DNA from: CAIMUX01 sp964473865
GTDB lineage: Bacteria; Eisenbacteria; RBG-16-71-46; CAIMUX01
Length of the DNA: 64,000 nt
Assembly: GCA_964473865.1 (NCBI GenBank)
Contig: CAYYQN010000003.1
Span: forward strand, 62,001-126,000
Direction of reading: 5' to 3'
Shown here: positions 1 through 7,778 of the stretch, one piece after another
Numbering within the stretch: the stretch's first letter is position 1
Layout: each line of letters begins with the position of its first letter
Translations under genes and position numbers: made by a program
Notes under the pieces: generated by a model
Database searches by the model: none
Seen by the model: only the letters and a program-made list of their open reading frames with translations
Told to the model about the DNA's origin: nothing

Positions 1-37
1 ACCGGATCTGGAACCGGACCTGGCGTGGCTTCTTGCT

Positions 38-667
38 GTGATCGCCCCCTTCTCGATTCCGTTGGAGCCGCGGGCGCCGGAAAGGATTCGAGCCTTCGCC
101 CGGGAGTTGTTCAGCCGAAGCGAGCGCCTGAACCTGCTGTCCCGGGCTGATGCCCCCCTGGTCATTCGAAAACACGTGGCGGCGTCGTTGGGTGTGTTCC
201 TGGTCGCGCACCCGACCGGCGGCGAGGAATGGATCGACGTGGGAACCGGGGCTGGCTTTCCTGGCCTGATTCTGAAGATTGCGCGGCCGGACCTGCGCAT
301 CACGCTGTTGGACTCCGCGCGCAAACGCTGCTTGTTCCTGGAAGGAGTCGTGAGAAGTCTCGAACTGGGGCGGGTTCCGGTCGTGCCCCAAAGGGTCGAG
401 ACTCTTGTGGCACGCGGGGAGGGGTTGGGCCGTTACACCGTGCTGACTGCGCGCGCGGTCACGTCGCTGGTGGACACGGTTCGGGAGTTCGGCCCTTTGG
501 TTGCGCCAGGCGGACGCATCGTCACGTTCAAGGGACCGCGGTGGCCGGAGGAGATCCAGACGCTTCGCACCGCCGGCCTGTTGAAGCCGGGCGGGGTTTC
601 GGTAGAGTCCGTCACGCGGATCCCTTGGATGGCTGGGCATCTGGTGACATTGCGGAAATCCTGCTAA
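38..667 (+). CDS. rsmG: 16S rRNA (guanine527-N7)-methyltransferase RsmG (GidB)
   Basis: A 209-residue SAM-dependent methyltransferase of usual RsmG length. It carries the SAM-binding motif DVGTGAGFPG near residues 67-76 and the family pattern LLDSARKRCLFL at about 91-102. By family knowledge it makes m7G527 in 16S rRNA. The GTG start at 38 overlaps a TGA in frame 3 (39-41), so it is probably translationally coupled to a gene lying mostly off the left edge. The frame is also open to base 2, so a start outside the window cannot be excluded. No Shine-Dalgarno is seen, which fits coupling. It sits just upstream of parAB, the common gidB-parA-parB order near bacterial origins. Confidence 0.95.
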   Translation: MIAPFSIPLEPRAPERIRAFARELFSRSERLNLLSRADAPLVIRKHVAASLGVFLVAHPTGGEEWIDVGTGAGFPGLILKIARPDLRITLLDSARKRCLFLEGVVRSLELGRVPVVPQRVETLVARGEGLGRYTVLTARAVTSLVDTVREFGPLVAPGGRIVTFKGPRWPEEIQTLRTAGLLKPGGVSVESVTRIPWMAGHLVTLRKSC

Positions 668-800
668 TCTGTCGTCAAATATCAAGATAAGCATAAAGTT
701 CCTGGCCTCTTGCGTTGGAGTCCGGACGGCGCATCGGTCGCCTGACGGACGTGCGCCGGATTGCGACGATTCTGGGTTGCGAGATCCTCTCCAAAGTAGA

Positions 801-829
801 TAGAAACACAGTAACTTGTTTTTTATAAA
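801..829 (+). promoter_or_regulatory. Candidate sigma70-type promoter upstream of parAB
   Basis: TAGAAA, a 17-base spacer, then TATAAA, in the AT-rich part of the rsmG-parA gap (668-1014). Each hexamer matches the consensus at four or more positions. It lies just upstream of a parS site. No other feature is evident in this 347-base gap. Confidence 0.35.
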
Positions 830-853
830 TAAGATGAACCGAATTCCATCTGA

Positions 854-869
854 TGTTCCACGTGGAACT
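854..869. promoter_or_regulatory. parS: parS centromere-like site 1
   Basis: TGTTCCACGTGGAACT contains the 14-base palindrome GTTCCACGTGGAAC, very close to the bacterial parS consensus TGTTTCACGTGAAACA. It lies about 145 bases upstream of parA. ParB is expected to load and spread from here, and it could also affect parA transcription. Confidence 0.9.
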
Positions 870-1014
870 TTCGGGTTGACCTGCGCCGCGCGCCGGTGCT
901 AGTTTGCCGCGGGATCGGAAAGAGTCGCTGAACGGCGCCGGCCAGCGACTCTCCTTCGTGGGCTGTCGGCACACGCGCGGAAGACCGCGAATCTTGGAGG
1001 AATCGGGGCGCACG

Positions 1015-1768
<754 letters not shown>

Positions 1769-1776
<8 letters not shown>

Positions 1777-2641
1777 GAAAGTCCTGGGGCGCGGTTTGGA
1801 TGTGCTGATCCCGCGTGATGCGACGGAATCGGGGCAACCGAGCGGCGAAGTCGTAAAGAGAGTTCCCACCCACCTCGTGCGACCGAACCCGCGGCAACCC
1901 CGACAGCAGTTCAACGATGACCGGCTGAACGAATTAGCCAACTCGATCCGCGAGAAGGGGATCATCGAGCCGCTCATCGTGCGCCTCGGGGATGCCGATA
2001 GCTACGAGCTCATTGCCGGCGAGCGTCGGCTTCGTGCCGCACAGCTCGCGGGGCTCGAGGAGGTTCCGGTCCTGGTCCGCGAATCGGCGGATCGAGAGAG
2101 CCTGGAAATCGCCTTGATCGAGAATCTTCAGCGGGAAGACCTGAACCCCGTGGAAGAGGCACAGGCCTACTTGCGGCTGTCCGAGGAGTTCGGGCGGACG
2201 CACGCGGAGATCTCACAGGAGGTTGGCAAGGATCGCACGACCATCACGAACTTCTTGCGAATTCTACGGTTACCTCAGACGGTCCTGGATGATGTTTCAC
2301 GTGGAACACTGTCGGTGGGGCACGCGCGCGTTCTCCTTGGAGTCGAAGACCCAGGACGCCAGCTCGACCTGGCCCGACGCATGGCTGCCGAGGGCTGGAA
2401 CGTCCGTCAGGCCGAGCGATTCGTGTCCCAGATCAACAAGCCGGCCCGCAAACAAGGGAACAGGGCCGCAGCGACTCCACGCGGCCGCGATGTCGTGCGG
2501 ATTGAGGAGGCGCTCCGATACGCTCTCGGCGCGGAGGTCCACCTGGATCATGGGCCGAAAGGCGGACGGATCGAGATCCGCTACGGGGACAACGACGAGT
2601 TGGAGCGGATCCTGGATGTGCTCGGGATCCAGATCCATTGA
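1769..2641 (+). CDS. parB: Chromosome-partitioning protein ParB (Spo0J)
   Basis: A 290-residue ParB. It starts with the conserved MAKKVLGRGLDVLIP tail that binds ParA. The ParB/Srx CTPase domain includes the motif GERRLRAA (residues about 91-98) and ENLQREDLNPVEEA. A helix-turn-helix follows (GKDRTTITNFLRILRLP), then a C-terminal dimerisation region. The start at 1769 overlaps the parA stop. By family knowledge it is a CTP-dependent DNA clamp loaded at parS. A second parS site lies inside the coding sequence. Confidence 0.97.
2293..2308. promoter_or_regulatory. parS: parS site 2, inside parB
   Basis: TGTTTCACGTGGAACA differs from the classical consensus TGTTTCACGTGAAACA at a single base. It lies inside the parB reading frame, a position known for parS sites in other bacteria. 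It is an independent second site about 1.4 kb from site 1. Confidence 0.92.
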
Positions 2642-2701
2642 GCCGGCGGCGGCGCCGAAGCGGCGGGTGTGCCTCGAGCGGGGTGCTGGAGCGATAGGCT
2701 G

Positions 2702-3088
2702 ATGTTTCGCTCCACGACATCTCGTTCCAGGGGGACGTCAAGCAGGGAACACAAAGTCACCATTCACATTGCATCCTCGGCCAGCGATAGGACGTTTCAC
2801 CGAACGATGTCCTGGCGGGCCGTGCGGATGTGGATCGGCGCTGGGATCGCGCTCGCGCTCGTGGTGGTCGTGGGGATTTGCGGGCTCTTCGGTTGGGTCG
2901 GGTCGATGCATCGGGTGCGGACGCTTCAATCGGAGAACGACTCGCTCAGAGTCCAGTTCCGAAGGCTGGGAGAGCTCGAGACGAATCTGGCCAGGATGTC
3001 CGAGCTGAATGAGCAGATGCAGAGGATGTTGGGGGTGGATCCGTCGGCGCTCCAGTCGGAAGCCGACTCTCTATCCGGTGTCGAATAG
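2702..3088 (+). CDS. Single-pass membrane coiled-coil protein resembling the N-terminus of bactofilin-linked M23 peptidases
   Basis: A 128-residue protein. A short cytoplasmic start (KVTIHIAS motif) leads to one membrane helix at about residues 41-63, then a periplasmic coiled coil (TLQSENDSLRVQFRRLGELE). It ends with SELNEQMQRMLGVDPS and stops. This layout equals the anchor of M23 endopeptidases usually found next to bactofilin genes, but no LytM/M23 catalytic domain follows and only 42 bases separate it from the bactofilin. A GTG start at 2669 is possible; the ATG at 2702 was preferred. The likely role is a membrane anchor or partner for the bactofilin, by inference. Confidence 0.7.
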   Translation: MFRSTTSRSRGTSSREHKVTIHIASSASDRTFHRTMSWRAVRMWIGAGIALALVVVVGICGLFGWVGSMHRVRTLQSENDSLRVQFRRLGELETNLARMSELNEQMQRMLGVDPSALQSEADSLSGVE

Positions 3089-3130
3089 GGCTCGCGCGGG
3101 CTGCGGCAGCGGAGGCCCGGGGAGGACGCG

Positions 3131-3580
3131 ATGTTCGGGAAGGGAAGCGAAGTGACGAGCGGGGACAAGCACGGGCACTCGATCCTGCAGGAAGGGATGG
3201 TGGTCGAGGGAACCCTGGAGGCCAAGGGAGACGTTCGTCTGGATGGCCGCCTGATTGGTAAAGTAGTTGTCTCAGAAAGACTTACAATTGGCGCCTCCGG
3301 TGTGCTGCATGCCGAGGTGGAGGCCGGAGAGGCCATCATCATGGGAACGGTGGAGGGTAGCGTTCGGGCACAGCGCCGCCTCGAGCTTCGCAAAGGGGCC
3401 CGCGTCGTCGGGGATATCGCGTCGCCGATTCTGATGATCGAAGAGGGGGTCCACTTCCACGGCAACTGCAACATGCGATCCGGCGATTCTGCCGCGACGG
3501 GGCTTGACTACGACCCTCTCGCCTCGAAGGTCGCCGACGGCTCCACTGAGACCGGCAGGTTCGAGAAGATCTACCAGTAG
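3131..3580 (+). CDS. Bactofilin family cytoskeletal protein
   Basis: A 149-residue bactofilin (DUF583). The central beta-helix occupies residues about 20-120, with repeating hydrophobic steps such as GMVVEGTLEAKGDVRLDG, GKVVVSERLTIG and EAIIMGTVEGSV, and flexible ends. GGAGG lies 8 bases before the ATG. By family knowledge bactofilins form nucleotide-independent filaments that scaffold cell-wall enzymes, stalks or ParAB systems. Its place directly after parAB and a membrane coiled-coil protein supports a role in subcellular organisation of segregation or wall growth. Confidence 0.93.
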   Translation: MFGKGSEVTSGDKHGHSILQEGMVVEGTLEAKGDVRLDGRLIGKVVVSERLTIGASGVLHAEVEAGEAIIMGTVEGSVRAQRRLELRKGARVVGDIASPILMIEEGVHFHGNCNMRSGDSAATGLDYDPLASKVADGSTETGRFEKIYQ

Positions 3581-3674
3581 ACCGGCCGGAGGGGGAGGCG
3601 CCCGGTGGATGCTTCTCCCGGATTGTCTGAGTCGGGATGGTCCCCCGCAGGACCGTGCCCAGACTGCAAGACAG

Positions 3675-3764
3675 TGTGGACGAAATTGTGGATAAACCTT
3701 GCGATCTGGCACCCTGGGGATGTCCATGGTGTGGACAACACTGCAACGTCCCGTGATATATATA
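3675..3764. other. DnaA-box-like cluster with AT-rich tract; candidate replication origin
   Basis: The 465-base gap 3581-4045 holds three same-strand 9-mers: TGTGGACGA (3675-3683), TGTGGATAA (3687-3695, the exact complement of the E. coli box TTATCCACA) and TGTGGACAA (3730-3738, complement of TTGTCCACA). A GATATATATA tract follows at 3755-3764. The location next to rsmG-parAB, two parS sites and no coding capacity fits an oriC. No dnaA gene is in the window and no skew was computed, so this stays a candidate. The rest of the gap holds a promoter for the next gene. Confidence 0.4.
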
Positions 3765-3898
3765 GGTCCAGGGATCGATGTCTGTGGGACGGTGACCGCG
3801 TTCGATGTTGATAGGCCCGACGATTCGTCGTCACCCGCCGAGGGTAGTGTCTGTTGTCTTTGTTGAAACCAGGCGTCTCATGTGTCCCGCCTTTCCGT

Positions 3899-3927
3899 TT
3901 GACACGTGCCGGGCGGTGCACTAGATT
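3899..3927 (+). promoter_or_regulatory. Sigma70-type promoter for the SUMF1-like lipoprotein gene
   Basis: An exact TTGACA at 3899-3904, a 17-base spacer, then TAGATT at 3922-3927 (four of six consensus bases). The start site would fall near 3934, giving an untranslated leader of about 110 bases before the ATG at 4046. Confidence 0.55.
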
Positions 3928-4045
3928 GAGTTCTGGATCGGCACATCGGGGTCGGTCATCCCTATCTGTTTCCATGGGATGAGGTAGCGTCCGGTCAGAT
4001 CTGGGTGCGGGGTTGGTGTTCAGCTTCAAAGGGGGGTCGGATCCG

Positions 4046-5800
4046 ATGCGGCGGCTGGTCTTCGTCCTTTTTGCCCTTGCCTCACCGTTCCTCTGGACCT
4101 GCTCCGAAAACGACACGCCGGCAGTCCAGGATCTGAGCGAGCCGGAGGTTCGCATCTTCTTCCCGTACGACACCGAGCCGGCGACATTCGTCGTGAGCGA
4201 TTCGATCGACGTCTACTATGCAGCCCGTGATCTGAGCCGGAACGGACAGCCCATCAGCGTCCAGAAGGTGGAGCTCTGGTTCGCACGCCCCGGGAGCTCC
4301 GATCGGGTGTTGATTGCGACCCCGAGCCGGGCGATCGATATCGACCAGGTTCCGGAAGACATTCGGCCTCTGGTGACGCTTCCCGCGGGCTGGACCTTGT
4401 ACACCCAGGTCTGGTATACGGGTCCCACGCCCCTGCCCCCGATCGGCACGCCGATCAACACCGGGACGGACGTCCAGCTCTTTGCCCTTGCCTATGATGC
4501 GGCAGGCAATGTCGGTCGCACGGAAGATGTCATCCGGATCCATGTGACAAACCTCGGTGATGACATCAAAGGTCCTCGCCCGGTCTTCACGGTCAGTCCC
4601 CAGTCCGGGACGACCGCCGACACCTTTGTCTTCGACGCATCGGCAACCGCAGACGACATCGACCCTCCTCATCTGATCCGGGTGCGCTGGGACTTCGACG
4701 GAAATCCCGCCAACGGCTGGGACGTGGATTGGAGCGCGGATGCGCGGGCCGACGAGCCGCAAGAGTGGCAATACGTGACTCCCCGATCCTACCGGGCGAT
4801 TCTGCAGGCCCACAACTCGTACCTGCCGGACTCCATCAACACCACCACCCGGGATCTCCTGGTGACGCCTATCGGCGGAAACCCGCGGCCCCCGGAGCCC
4901 GACAACTATGTCGACATTCCGATGGGCACCTACGTGCTCGGGGACTCCAGCTACGTCCTGAATGGCAGGACATACCAGACCGACGCGATCGAACGGCCGG
5001 TTCACGAGGTCCTGTTCACATCCAACTATCGCGTCGAGAAGACCGAGGTCACCAACCGCCTGTACCTGGACTACCTGCAGGCGGCGTTGCGTCCCGACGA
5101 GCCCGATTCCGCCACGATCGAATACGCGGGAGGCGCAATCTACTCCTTTGACCCGGCGCATCCCGACACGGCCCAACAGGTGTATCTCATCCTGAGCAAC
5201 TCGAGAATCTTCTACAATCTCGATGCCGAGTCCTTTGCCATCCAGCCGGGATATGAGGACCACCCGGTGACCGGGGTCACCTGGTATGGCGCAAGCGCGT
5301 ATGCCCTGGCGTTCGGATTGCGATTGCCGACAGAGGCGGAGTGGGAGGTTGCCGCGCGGGGCGTGAATTCCACCTTCGACTACCCCTTCATCGATGGAGT
5401 CGAACTGGACGAGACGACGGGCCCGCGTCGGGTCAACTACGCCGGGAGCCGGAGCGGGGCGGATCCATTCGTCGATACCACAACGCCGCGGAGCTTCTAC
5501 AACGGCCAGGTCTATCAAGGCTTCCAGACGCAGGACACTCCGAGTGTGTCGGGGACCTATGACATGGCCGGCAATGTCGGCGAATGGGTCGGTGATTGGC
5601 ACGACAACTACAATCCCGGCCTCGATATCGATCCCCAGGGGAGTCCGATCGGCGTCTTCAAGGTTGTCCGCGGAGGAAGCTACCAATCCAGTCGCGCCGG
5701 TGTTCGGTGCACCGCGCGCGTGGGGTTGCTGCCCCACGAGAGCTTCGTCTCGGTCGGCTTCCGGACTGCGTACATACCGACTTCCGAGCCCGGCCGGTAG
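4046..5800 (+). CDS. SUMF1/formylglycine-enzyme-like lipoprotein with PKD-type domain
   Basis: A 584-residue exported lipoprotein, with signal and lipobox ending LWTC at residues about 16-20. Beta-rich regions follow, including a PKD-like stretch (RVRWDFDGNP near 212-221). The C-terminal FGE-sulfatase fold has RVEKTEVTNRLYLDYL, LRLPTEAEWEVAARG, YDMAGNVGEWVGDW and VRGGSY. In true formylglycine-generating enzymes two cysteines follow the GGS motif. Here the first position is Ser (GGSYQSS) and only one Cys is nearby, so it is probably a structural or binding member rather than a sulfatase activator. The start at 4046 has a G-rich RBS; an in-frame start at 4013 would hide the signal. A paralogue is encoded at 13361. 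Confidence 0.8.
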   Translation: MRRLVFVLFALASPFLWTCSENDTPAVQDLSEPEVRIFFPYDTEPATFVVSDSIDVYYAARDLSRNGQPISVQKVELWFARPGSSDRVLIATPSRAIDIDQVPEDIRPLVTLPAGWTLYTQVWYTGPTPLPPIGTPINTGTDVQLFALAYDAAGNVGRTEDVIRIHVTNLGDDIKGPRPVFTVSPQSGTTADTFVFDASATADDIDPPHLIRVRWDFDGNPANGWDVDWSADARADEPQEWQYVTPRSYRAILQAHNSYLPDSINTTTRDLLVTPIGGNPRPPEPDNYVDIPMGTYVLGDSSYVLNGRTYQTDAIERPVHEVLFTSNYRVEKTEVTNRLYLDYLQAALRPDEPDSATIEYAGGAIYSFDPAHPDTAQQVYLILSNSRIFYNLDAESFAIQPGYEDHPVTGVTWYGASAYALAFGLRLPTEAEWEVAARGVNSTFDYPFIDGVELDETTGPRRVNYAGSRSGADPFVDTTTPRSFYNGQVYQGFQTQDTPSVSGTYDMAGNVGEWVGDWHDNYNPGLDIDPQGSPIGVFKVVRGGSYQSSRAGVRCTARVGLLPHESFVSVGFRTAYIPTSEPGR

Positions 5801-5812
5801 GCTCAACGGCCC

Positions 5813-7723
5813 GTGGCTGGCGCGACGCTCCATCGCGACCAAGGGGCCGAGGGGCCCCGCTCCGGTGGTTACAGGGTGAGTCCGCGTCCGGGAGTGGTTC
5901 TGGGCGCCCTACTCGTGTTTCTGGCGACCGCCATTCACGCGGGGACGATCGCGCCGGCGGGACAACCAGGGTCGCGGCTGCCTGAGGATGAACTGTGTTG
6001 CTGGTCCAACCCGGCGGTGGTTGGCCCGGACCAGAAGCCCGCACTCCTGGGTCGATTCTACGACTCCGCGAAGGATGGCTACCGGGAGACGATCCGCCCC
6101 CTCTCTGTCCTCTTCCTGCGCGCGGAGCATTCGGCCTTCGGCCCGACCGCCGCCGGCTACCGCCTGGTGCAACTTCTGCTGCTGGCGGTGTCGGGCGTGC
6201 TGCTGTTTCTTCTACTCGCGGCGCAATGGGGGTCGATCCCGGGCGCGGTGTTCGGGGCCCTTCTGCTGGTTGCCCATCCGCTGTCCGTCCCGGCCGTGGC
6301 GGGGGTCGCGGGTGTGAGCGGACTCCTGGCGCTCGTTCTGCTCCTGGGAGCTTTCTGGATCACGCGGGACGACCGCAATGTGCCTGGCGCGTGCGGTCTT
6401 GTCTTGCTCGCGCTGCTCAGCAACGAGATGGCATTCGTGGCGATTCCGGTCGTCGGCGCGTGGGCCTGGTCCCGTTCCCGACCCGGGTCTCGGTTTCCCT
6501 CCGAGGGGTTCCGGCGGAGCGTGTGGGCCGATCCGCGGACGGCGTTTGTGGTTGGTTCGGGTCTTGCGGGGTTGGCGGTGTTGATCTACCGGGCGGTGGT
6601 CGAGTGGACCTTGCCGGAGCATCTCAAGATCGCCCGTGCGGTGGAGTCCTGGAGTGGGATCGGTCTCGGGAGGCGCCTGCTCGTCGGGTTGGCCGGCATC
6701 TTCGAGTCGCTTCGGTTGATCGTCTATCCGTATCCAATCGGGTATGCCAACGACTACCTGGTTGCCTCCGCGCTCACTCCGCTGCGCGCCGGCCTCGGCC
6801 TCCTCCTCTTGGGGGCGATGGCGTGGCTCCTCGTGCGAACGCTTCGTCGTCGCGACCCAGTGGCCTTCTGGCTGGCAATGGTCCTGCTTCCGGCGATCGG
6901 AGTCTCCGGGATCATCTTTCCGACCGGCGCGATCCTTCCGCCCCGGGCCCTGCTCTTCCTGGTGCCCGGGGTGGCGGGCCTTTCGCTGTGGGCGGCACGG
7001 TGGGTGTTGGCTCGCCGGACCGACGTCGCGCTCCGGGTCGCGCTGCCGGTACTCGGTGTGGCGATTATCGGCCTGGCGGGCTGGCGCACGCTGGCGCGAA
7101 CGAGCGACTACACAAACTGGGAGAGGTTGGTGCAGCGGCAGACGCTCGAGTTCCCCCGCAGCGCCCAAGGTTGGTACGACCTGGGCAACATCCGACTGAG
7201 CCGGGGACAGCTGGCCACGGCGCGTTCCGCCTATGAAGAGGCCCTGGCCCAGCGGCCGGATGCGTGGGAAGCCTGGGTGAATCTCGGGGTAGCCTACTAC
7301 GGCCAGGAAGAGCGAGGCCTGGCGATGCGGGCATTCACGGCCGCGGTCGAGGGAACCGCGGAGAAGAAGGCTTATCGGGTTGTGCACGCCCGGGCGCGTT
7401 TCCATCAGGGGCTTGTGTATATGACGCAGGCAAAGAACGTGGAGGCCGCCCGTTGTTTCGAGGACATGCTTGCCGTCTTTCCGGATCATCTCTACTCGCA
7501 CGCGAACGTGGGGATCATCTACACGAACAGCGAGTACCTGGATGACCGCTCCATGATGCATCTGGAGCGAGCTCTCCAGTTGGAGACCGAACCGGCACGG
7601 CGAACCGTGCTTCAGGAGTATCGGGACCGGGTCGTCGAACGACAGAATCGGAAGGACAGGCAAAGGGAGCGCATGTCGGGCGGGGAGAGTCTCGGAACGA
7701 CGCCCGGCGACAGCATGCCCTGA
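5813..7723 (+). CDS. Multi-pass membrane glycosyltransferase-like protein with C-terminal TPR repeats (TMTC-like)
   Basis: A 636-residue protein. About ten hydrophobic helices span residues 25-420, and a soluble TPR region follows from about 430 to 600 (GWYDLGNIRLSRGQLATARSAYEEAL; AWVNLGVAYYGQEERGLAMRAF). The pattern AHPLSVPAVAGVAGVSGLLA corresponds to the 'HPxxTEAVAxxxGR' region of TMTC-type or GT39-like C-mannosyl/O-mannosyltransferase relatives. The C-terminal tail is highly charged. The GTG start lies 12 bases after the preceding stop. Glycosyltransfer activity is inferred from architecture only; the acceptor is unknown. Confidence 0.65.
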   Translation: MAGATLHRDQGAEGPRSGGYRVSPRPGVVLGALLVFLATAIHAGTIAPAGQPGSRLPEDELCCWSNPAVVGPDQKPALLGRFYDSAKDGYRETIRPLSVLFLRAEHSAFGPTAAGYRLVQLLLLAVSGVLLFLLLAAQWGSIPGAVFGALLLVAHPLSVPAVAGVAGVSGLLALVLLLGAFWITRDDRNVPGACGLVLLALLSNEMAFVAIPVVGAWAWSRSRPGSRFPSEGFRRSVWADPRTAFVVGSGLAGLAVLIYRAVVEWTLPEHLKIARAVESWSGIGLGRRLLVGLAGIFESLRLIVYPYPIGYANDYLVASALTPLRAGLGLLLLGAMAWLLVRTLRRRDPVAFWLAMVLLPAIGVSGIIFPTGAILPPRALLFLVPGVAGLSLWAARWVLARRTDVALRVALPVLGVAIIGLAGWRTLARTSDYTNWERLVQRQTLEFPRSAQGWYDLGNIRLSRGQLATARSAYEEALAQRPDAWEAWVNLGVAYYGQEERGLAMRAFTAAVEGTAEKKAYRVVHARARFHQGLVYMTQAKNVEAARCFEDMLAVFPDHLYSHANVGIIYTNSEYLDDRSMMHLERALQLETEPARRTVLQEYRDRVVERQNRKDRQRERMSGGESLGTTPGDSMP

Positions 7724-7735
7724 GGGCCGGCCGCT

Positions 7736-7750
7736 CACACCGCCGGTGTG
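7736..7750. terminator. Short GC hairpin between convergent genes
   Basis: CACACC-GCC-GGTGTG is a 6-bp stem with a 3-base loop in the 55-base gap between two convergent genes. It has no U-run, so at most it is a weak or Rho-assisted terminator. Confidence 0.3.
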
Positions 7751-7778
7751 TCCCCAGCGCCGGGATTCCCGCGAAGAC

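Noticed and set aside
4082..5842. 586-residue open frame on the minus strand
   Set aside because: Antisense shadow of the SUMF1-like lipoprotein gene; GC-rich codon bias leaves the opposite frame open. No start context and no family match.
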